6,902 nt of DNA. Source: Gp13-AA77 sp035516075. GTDB taxonomy: Bacteria; Acidobacteriota; Terriglobia; UBA7540. The translations under genes and the position numbers were made by a program. The stretch is from the NCBI GenBank assembly GCA_035516075.1, contig DATJAQ010000372.1:1-6902 (forward strand), read 5' to 3'. The first letter of the stretch is position 1, and the number at the start of each line of letters is the position of its first letter. Below, in pieces: positions 1 through 4,468 of the stretch. The notes beneath the pieces are model-generated. The model saw only the letters and a list, made by a program, of their open reading frames with translations. It ran no database searches and was not told where the DNA came from.

Positions 1-1
1 C

Positions 2-541
2 GGGCCGCCGGTGCAGTTCGTGATGCCGGTGGCGGCCACCCTCGACCGCACCCGGGTGGAAGCGCAACTGAAGGCGTGCGGGGTGACGCCTGGCCTGATC
101 CACACCGTCACCGGAGCCACCCACGACGCGCTGCGCCACGCTGAGGCCGCCGTGGTGGCCAGCGGCACCGCCACCCTGGAGGCGGCGCTGCTCGAATGTC
201 CCATGGTGGTGGTGTACCGCGTAGCGGCCGGCACCGCCTTCTTCGCGCGCTTCATGGTGAACGTGCCGTTTTACAGCATCGTGAACCTGCTGGCGGGCAA
301 ACCCGTGGTGAAGGAACTCATCCAAAAGGACTTTACGGGCAAGCGCGTGGCGGCGGAGGTGGAGCGCCTGCTGGACGACCTGCCGGCACGCCAGAAGATG
401 GTGGCCGATTTTCGGGCCCTGCGCTCTCGTCTGGGCGCGGGAGGGGCTGCCCCGAGGGCGGCGCGGGCCGTGGCGGAAATGTTGCAACCGAGCCCGCGCC
501 CGGTGCCCGTGCCGCCTCTTTCGGAGCTGAAGCTCTCATGA
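2..541 (+). CDS. lpxB: Lipid-A-disaccharide synthase, C-terminal part (5' end outside window)
   Basis: The reading frame is open from the left edge, so the N-terminal domain lies outside the window; the GTG at 11 is an internal Val, not a start. LpxB (glycosyltransferase family 19) joins UDP-2,3-diacylglucosamine and lipid X to give the lipid A disaccharide at the inner face of the cytoplasmic membrane. The visible part is the UDP-sugar-binding C-terminal half. It has the family signature ASGTATLEAAL followed by PMVVVYR, then an aromatic/basic segment (FFARFMVNVPFYSIVNLLAG), and the block VVKELIQ, where LpxB usually reads VPELLQ or VPEFIQ. The Glu is kept and the Pro is replaced by Lys. A helical end is followed by a proline-rich tail (PSPRPVPVPP) longer than I expect for the family. 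The TGA is at 539-541. The next gene on this strand begins well over 100 nt later, so it need not share a transcript. Family assignment is firm; activity cannot be judged from a fragment. Confidence 0.9.
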   Translation, partial: GPPVQFVMPVAATLDRTRVEAQLKACGVTPGLIHTVTGATHDALRHAEAAVVASGTATLEAALLECPMVVVYRVAAGTAFFARFMVNVPFYSIVNLLAGKPVVKELIQKDFTGKRVAAEVERLLDDLPARQKMVADFRALRSRLGAGGAAPRAARAVAEMLQPSPRPVPVPPLSELKLS

Positions 542-598
542 AAAATTTTGCCGCTCATATGCAACCAGCTAACGGTTCGCGGTATCAAATATGGCAGT

Positions 599-683
599 GG
601 GGGCGAGTGATCTTTGATTAGCGACAGGTCCGAACAGTCCAGCAACCCCCTCGCTGGCCGCTTGTTGCCGCTCACTCGCCCCC
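599..683 (+). repeat. Perfect 12-bp inverted repeat in the leader of the M1-like gene
   Basis: The left arm GGGGGCGAGTGA (599-610) is the exact reverse complement of the right arm TCACTCGCCCCC (672-683), with 61 nt between. Inside lies a smaller hairpin, CCAGC (639-643) with GCTGG (653-657), and alternative pairings are possible, for example AGCGA 620-624 with TCGCT 651-655. In RNA this would be a long stem closing a multi-element loop just upstream of the likely GTG start at 716. No T-run follows, so it does not look like an intrinsic terminator for lpxB. The AT-richer stretch 541-592 before it, including AAAAATTTT right after the lpxB stop, is the likeliest place for a promoter, but I could not fit convincing -35/-10 boxes. 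A regulatory role is inference. Confidence 0.55.
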
Positions 684-715
684 GACCATCGTTGGGTTCT
701 GTGAGAGACTCCCGC

Positions 716-2728
716 GTGCTTGAGTTCCGCTCCGTCCGGTTCGCGCGAAGCCGCACCCGGACCCGCCTGGTGGCTCTGGCGCTGCTCGTGGCGCTGGGCG
801 CGCTGCCGGCGGCCCGGGCGCAGACGAGCGCGTCGTTGCCCGGTTCCGGAAAATTTGACGTCACCCACTACACCATCAAGGCCACCCTCGCTCCGGCCAC
901 TCACACGCTCACCGCCTCGGCGCGGCTTGACTTCGTGCCCGACGGCGACCTGAGCACGATGAACCTGAATCTCGCCAGCAGCCTCCAGGTGAAGAACGTC
1001 ACCGACGCCGGCGGAGGCAGCGTGGCCTTCCACCAGGAAGGACAGACGCTAACGCTGGCCCTGAACGGGCCGCAGCCGGGCGGGAAAACGAGCTCCGTGA
1101 CCGTGGAGTACGCCGGGGTGCTCGCGTCCGCCGAGGGCAGTCCGGTGGAAGATCTGAAGCTCGCCTACGTGGCGCCCGAAGGCTCCTATCTGCTCTATTC
1201 CGCCCACTGGTTTCCCGTGAACGAGACCGCCTCCAACCGCTTCAGCGCCAGCCTGTCCGTCACGGTGCCGGCGGATGAAGTTGTGATCGCATCCGGAGAG
1301 CCGTCCTCCCCTGTGCGGATCGGCGACAGCGTGACCTACGGCTTCGAGTACGCCCAATCTTCCTATCCGGGCACGGTGATCGCCGGCAAGTACGCCGTGC
1401 AGCCCGTGACGGCCATCGGCGCCAACGCCACCCTCTACCTCAAACCGGGGCACGAGAAGCTGGCCCAGGCCTACGGCGAGGCCGCGGGCCGGGTTGTGGC
1501 CTTCTTCTCCGATAAGTTCGGCCCCCTGCCGGACCCGCACCTTTCGCTGGTGGAGATTGACGACGGAACCGTGGGAGGGTACACGGCGCCCGGCGTGGTG
1601 GCGGTGGCTTCGCGGGGATTCTCCGACCCAGTCAACGAAAAGCTGCTGGCGCACGAAATCTCGCACCTGTGGTGGCGCTGCTTGGTGAGCCCGGCCACTG
1701 CCGACGACGCTTTCCTCGACGACGGCCTGGCCACCTATTCCGCCGCTATGTGGGTGGAGGAATCGGCCGGCGAAACGGCCTTCGAAGACACCATGCACCA
1801 GATCGAGATTCAGGCCCTGACCCACGAAGAGGTCTCGCCCATCGCCCAAGCCTCGCACTTGCACGAATTCACCCCCGAGTACCAGTCCGTGGTGTTCAAC
1901 AAGGGCGCCATGGTGTTCCACATGTTGAGATGGGTGATCGGCGACGACGCCTTCTTCAAAACGCTGCAAACGGTGGCCAGCCAGTACGCGTTCAAAACCG
2001 TCAGCACCGCCGAATTTCAGAAGGCCGCCGAGAAGGCCAGCAAACAGTCGCTCACCTATTTCTTCGCCCAGTGGGTGGATTCCACCGGCGTGCCGCAGTT
2101 CAAGCGCACCTGGGCGGTCTACCGCACCCAGAAGGGCTACCAGGTGGTGGGCAAGATCGAGCAGGACCTCGACATCTTCCGCATGCCAGTGGAGATTCGG
2201 GTGTATTCCGACAGCCGGAAGCCGATCAACGCGCGGGTGGAGATGGTGGGGACCACGGCAGACTTCACGGTGGACACCATTACCCGCCCGCTACGGGTGG
2301 TGGTGGACCCGGTCAGCCGGCTGCTGAAGTACGACGACCAGGTGAAGATCGACGTGGAGCTGGCCAAGGCCGATCAGCTCGTGCAGCAACAGGCCTACCT
2401 GGAGGCCATCAAGCAGTACCAGCAGGTGCTGGAGCTCAACAAGAACAGCTCGCTCGCCCACTATCGCATGGGCGAAAACCTGCTCCGGCTGCGCAACTAC
2501 AACGCCTCCGTGGAGTCGTTCCGCGACGCGCTCAACGGCGATCTGCAACCCAAGTGGGTGGAGGTTTGGAGCCACCTCATGCTGGGCCGCATCTTCGACA
2601 TCACGGGCCAGCGCGACCGCGCGCTGAACGAATACCAGCGCGCCCTGCAGACCAACGACAACACCCAGGGCGCCATCGACCTCGCCAACCAGTACATCCA
2701 GAAACCCTACGTCGAGAACGCGGGATAG
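716..2728 (+). CDS. Secreted M1-peptidase-like (gluzincin fold) protein with C-terminal TPR repeats; altered active site
   Basis: About 670 aa. The frame is open from a TTG at 614, but GTG 716 is preferred: GAGAG lies 8 nt upstream, and it places an Arg-rich n-region, a hydrophobic core (residues 18-33) and an ARA|Q signal-peptidase I site at residues 33-36. GTG 701 is the alternative. The mature protein begins with an M1-type beta domain (DVTHYTIKATLAP). A zinc-protease domain follows, with HEISH at 313-317 and LDDGLATY where M1 enzymes read LNEGFATY, then FNKGAMVF. Residues from about 550 to 660 form about three TPR units, suggesting protein-protein contacts. Three family-critical positions differ: the third zinc ligand is Asp336 rather than Glu; the GAMEN exopeptidase motif is GGYTA (287-291), lacking the Glu that binds a free N-terminus; and the catalytic Tyr of Y-x-KG is Phe394, although the nearby Tyr389 is kept. 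The fold is clear. Aminopeptidase activity is doubtful; it could be an endopeptidase, a weakened enzyme or a non-catalytic binding protein. It probably acts in the periplasm or outside the cell. Confidence 0.85.
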   Translation: MLEFRSVRFARSRTRTRLVALALLVALGALPAARAQTSASLPGSGKFDVTHYTIKATLAPATHTLTASARLDFVPDGDLSTMNLNLASSLQVKNVTDAGGGSVAFHQEGQTLTLALNGPQPGGKTSSVTVEYAGVLASAEGSPVEDLKLAYVAPEGSYLLYSAHWFPVNETASNRFSASLSVTVPADEVVIASGEPSSPVRIGDSVTYGFEYAQSSYPGTVIAGKYAVQPVTAIGANATLYLKPGHEKLAQAYGEAAGRVVAFFSDKFGPLPDPHLSLVEIDDGTVGGYTAPGVVAVASRGFSDPVNEKLLAHEISHLWWRCLVSPATADDAFLDDGLATYSAAMWVEESAGETAFEDTMHQIEIQALTHEEVSPIAQASHLHEFTPEYQSVVFNKGAMVFHMLRWVIGDDAFFKTLQTVASQYAFKTVSTAEFQKAAEKASKQSLTYFFAQWVDSTGVPQFKRTWAVYRTQKGYQVVGKIEQDLDIFRMPVEIRVYSDSRKPINARVEMVGTTADFTVDTITRPLRVVVDPVSRLLKYDDQVKIDVELAKADQLVQQQAYLEAIKQYQQVLELNKNSSLAHYRMGENLLRLRNYNASVESFRDALNGDLQPKWVEVWSHLMLGRIFDITGQRDRALNEYQRALQTNDNTQGAIDLANQYIQKPYVENAG

Positions 2729-2746
2729 GCTACTGCTGTAGCCTAT
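2725..2746. terminator. 9-bp stem-loop overlapping the M1-like stop codon, between convergent genes
   Basis: ATAGGCTAC (2725-2733), loop TGCT (2734-2737), GTAGCCTAT (2738-2746): a perfect 9-bp stem with a 4-nt loop. The stop codon TAG (2726-2728) lies in the left arm. It sits in the 58-nt gap between two converging genes, as expected of a bidirectional terminator. No T-run follows on either strand, so termination would be Rho-assisted or the hairpin may instead protect the 3' end. The structure is seen; the function is inferred. Confidence 0.55.
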
Positions 2747-2760
2747 GCCTGCTCCCTCCG

Positions 2761-2778
2761 GCGCCCGGGCGCGCGCCC
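2761..2778. repeat. Two overlapping 12-bp GC palindromes
   Basis: GCGCCCGGGCGC (2761-2772) and GGGCGCGCGCCC (2767-2778) are each perfect palindromes and share six bases. They lie between the stem-loop and the end of the macro-domain gene. They could add to transcription termination between the convergent genes. In DNA this GC-rich, chance palindromes of G and C are not rare, so weight is low. Confidence 0.3.
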
Positions 2779-2786
2779 TGCCGATT

Positions 2787-3314
2787 TCAACGGCCGGAGC
2801 GCGGCGGGGCGAGCTGGCGGTAGACTTCCTCGAAGGTTTCGAGGGCGGTGTCGTCGTAGAGGACGAAGTAGATCTTCTCGAGGCTGGTGCGGGTCTTCAG
2901 GTGCTCGAGCGTTTCACCGAGCATGATGCGGGCGCATTCCGGCATGGGGAAGCCGGCAATGCCCGTGCCGACGGCCGGAAAGGCGATGCTCTTCAGGCCC
3001 TTCTCTTCGGCGCGCGAAAGGCTGTGGCGGGTGGCGAGCCGCAGCGATTCCGCCGTGGTCCGCCCGCCGAGGTGCATACTGGCGGCGTGGATGACGAAGA
3101 GGGCCTTAAGGCGTCCGCCGGTGGTGACGGCGGCCTCGCCGAGCGCGACGGGGCCGAGGCGGTCGCAATCCTCCTGGATCGCCGGGCCGCCCGCGTTGCG
3201 GATGGCACCGGCCACGCCGGCGCCGAGCACCAGATCGGTGTTGGCGGCGTTCACCACGGCGTCCACGTCCATCGCCGTGATGTCGCCCTTGAGCAAGTGA
3301 ATGCGGGTAATCAT
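2787..3314 (-). CDS. Macro-domain protein (ADP-ribose-binding / possible ADP-ribosyl hydrolase)
   Basis: 175 aa, a single stand-alone macro domain filling the whole protein. Visible motifs in order: KGDIT at 9-13, which contacts the adenine end of ADP-ribose; VVNAANTDL at 20-28 with the NAAN motif; the first phosphate loop LGAGVAGAI at 30-38; GEAAVTTGGRL at 59-69; VIHA at 74-77; and the second phosphate loop FPAVGTGIAGFP at 112-123. The order and spacing fit the Af1521/BAL-like branch. MacroD-type hydrolases have an Asp in the first loop (GGGVDGAI); here that position is Ala35. The protein may therefore bind ADP-ribose or O-acetyl-ADP-ribose, or hydrolyse by another mechanism, rather than be a classical MacroD deacetylase. 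The ATG at 3314 lies 30 nt downstream of the FAD-subunit stop on the same strand, so co-transcription is likely. The Shine-Dalgarno is weak (GAGCGAA before the ATG). A functional link to the molybdenum enzyme is not shown by sequence. Confidence 0.88.
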   Translation of the reverse strand: MITRIHLLKGDITAMDVDAVVNAANTDLVLGAGVAGAIRNAGGPAIQEDCDRLGPVALGEAAVTTGGRLKALFVIHAASMHLGGRTTAESLRLATRHSLSRAEEKGLKSIAFPAVGTGIAGFPMPECARIMLGETLEHLKTRTSLEKIYFVLYDDTALETFEEVYRQLAPPRSGR

Positions 3315-3344
3315 TTCGCTCGCGACGCGCTATTGCGCCGTGCC

Positions 3345-4334
3345 TCAGTGGCCGTTCCGCCAGAGCTCCGAAAGGGCGCGGCGCACGAACACCCTCACCA
3401 TGTGCCGCCGGTATTCCATGGTCGACGCCGAGGTGCGCAGGGGCTTGGCCACGCGAATGGCGTCGCGCGCAATCTCGTCGGCCAGCTCAGGACGGTAGCG
3501 TTGGCCCGCCAGGCGCTCCGCCGCCGGTACGAGTTTGGGCGCAGGATTGACGGCCGTAAGGCCGATGCGGGCCTGCCGGCACACACCTTCCTCATCGCGC
3601 TGCATGACCACCGCGACGCCCGCCAGAGGGTAGTCAATCGACTGGCGGATGCGCAACTTGCGGTAGGTGCCGCGCCATCCTGCGCTCGCCGCCGGCACGC
3701 GCACCGCGGTGAGGATCTCGTCGCGTTCCTTGTTGAGCCGCACCAGACCGTCGTTCACGTAGAGCTCGCCGAGGGGCACCGCGCGCGCCCCGCGCGGGCT
3801 CGCGAGTTCGACCGAGGCCTCGAGCGCGAGCAGGGCCGGAGCCGTGTCGCCCGAAAACGCCGCCCAGCACATCTCACTGCCCGGCGCCACGTGGCACACG
3901 GCGCCGTCCTTCTTGATGCAGCCTCCGAGCGCGCCGCGCCAGAACGAGGATTGGTTGTAGTAGAGGCAGCGCGTGTCGAGGCAGAGGTTGCCTCCCAGCG
4001 TGCCCATGTTGCGGAGCAGCGGACTGGCAACGGTCTTGGCCGCCTCGTGCAGCACCGGAAACTGCGCGGCGAGCAACGCTGAATTGGCGAGCTCCGAAAT
4101 GGTGGTGAGCGCTCCAATCTCGAGGCCGTGGTCCGGGTCGAAGCGAATAAAGTCGAGGTCTCGCAGCCCCTTGAGATCGAGCAGCACGCGCGGGCTGAAC
4201 AATCCCTGCTTCATGCTGGGGATGAGATCCGTTCCGCCCGCGATCAATTGCGCATCGGCGCCATAATGGCCCAGCACCTCGAGGGCGCCCGGCAAGGAGC
4301 GCGGTTTTACAACGTCAAACGCTGGCAAGCTCAT
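3345..4334 (-). CDS. hcrB: FAD / [4Fe-4S]-binding medium subunit of a 4-hydroxybenzoyl-CoA reductase-type molybdenum enzyme
   Basis: 329 aa, the usual size for this subunit. The N-terminal FAD-binding part has IAGGTDL at 31-37 and TLGGN at 112-116, the two pyrophosphate-contacting loops of CoxM/HcrB proteins. Immediately after comes an insertion absent from ordinary xanthine or CO dehydrogenase medium subunits, holding Cys123, Cys139, Cys147 and Cys156 (spacing 16, 8, 9) within DTRCLYYNQ, CIKKDGAVCHVAP and MCWAAFSGDTAP. From memory, Thauera aromatica HcrB binds its extra [4Fe-4S] cluster through four Cys with this same spacing. Cys118 is additional. The C-terminal CO-dehydrogenase-flavoprotein domain contains YRKLRIRQSIDYPLAGVA. 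In HCR this subunit passes low-potential electrons from ferredoxin through FAD and the clusters to molybdenum for dehydroxylation of 4-hydroxybenzoyl-CoA to benzoyl-CoA, in the cytoplasm. The ATG at 4334 fits the family N-terminus (FDVVKPRSLPGAL); no strong Shine-Dalgarno is seen. It follows the large-subunit gene by 134 nt. The cofactor assignment is firm; the substrate is less certain. Confidence 0.85.
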   Translation of the reverse strand: MSLPAFDVVKPRSLPGALEVLGHYGADAQLIAGGTDLIPSMKQGLFSPRVLLDLKGLRDLDFIRFDPDHGLEIGALTTISELANSALLAAQFPVLHEAAKTVASPLLRNMGTLGGNLCLDTRCLYYNQSSFWRGALGGCIKKDGAVCHVAPGSEMCWAAFSGDTAPALLALEASVELASPRGARAVPLGELYVNDGLVRLNKERDEILTAVRVPAASAGWRGTYRKLRIRQSIDYPLAGVAVVMQRDEEGVCRQARIGLTAVNPAPKLVPAAERLAGQRYRPELADEIARDAIRVAKPLRTSASTMEYRRHMVRVFVRRALSELWRNGH

Positions 4335-4338
4335 GGGG

Positions 4339-4366
4339 TGTCGGTTCTCAGGCGTCAGTCTTCAGG
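4339..4366. repeat. Degenerate 14-bp tandem duplicate just upstream of the FAD-subunit start
   Basis: On the - strand, CCTGAAGACTGACG (4366-4353) is followed directly by CCTGAGAACCGACA (4352-4339), matching at 10 of 14 positions. It ends four bases before the ATG of the FAD-subunit gene, where a ribosome-binding site would be expected. Its period is a multiple of seven, like the heptamer tract at 4483-4517. I recall similar filler between genes in Acidobacteriota, but this is unverified. Confidence 0.4.
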
Positions 4367-4451
4367 TGCCCGTTCGCAATCCGGTTTGGGCCAACCCGCC
4401 AGATACAGCGATGATCCGCTCGATCTCTTCCTTTTCCCATCTCAGATTCAA
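4362..4451 (-). other. Short open frame in the gap between large and medium subunit genes; possible gene remnant
   Basis: From a TTG at 4451, 29 codons run to TGA at 4364-4362. The first part (LNLRWEKEEIERIIAVSGG) reads like an amphipathic helix of a real protein. In the next frame, after the GGCGGGTTGG stretch, the reading continues as WPKPDCERAPED and then a stop at 4357-4355, as if one extra G had broken a longer frame. No ribosome-binding site is visible and the start is weak. It could be a remnant, a tiny leader peptide, or chance. I cannot name a family. Listed mainly because the 134-nt gap is otherwise empty. Confidence 0.15.
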
Positions 4452-4468
4452 TACGACAGAAGCTCAGC

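Noticed and set aside
541..592. Sigma-70-type promoter before the M1-like gene
   Set aside because: The stretch is AT-richer than its surroundings (AAAAATTTT, TATCAAATAT), but no -35/-10 pair with 16-18 nt spacing could be fitted.
599..683. Inverted repeat as the lpxB terminator or as IS ends
   Set aside because: No T-run follows the right arm, the loop is too long for an intrinsic terminator, and no transposase or target duplication lies between or beside the arms.
614..715. Upstream part of the M1-like frame from TTG 614 as coding sequence
   Set aside because: It would put about 34 unconserved residues before the signal peptide and would include the inverted-repeat structure. GTG 716 has a better ribosome-binding site and gives a normal signal peptide.
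1049..1969. - strand frame opposite the M1-like gene (306 codons)
   Set aside because: Gly/His/Val-rich antisense shadow with no ribosome-binding site or domain.
1669..2823. Second + strand frame inside and past the M1-like gene (384 codons)
   Set aside because: Composition is Gly/Arg/Pro/His-rich with no motif. The overlapping frame encodes HExxH and TPR sequences.
2745..4082. Long + strand open frame (445 codons) opposite the macro-domain and FAD-subunit genes
   Set aside because: It spans two recognisable - strand genes and their spacer, has low-complexity Arg/Ala/His-rich composition and no recognisable domain.
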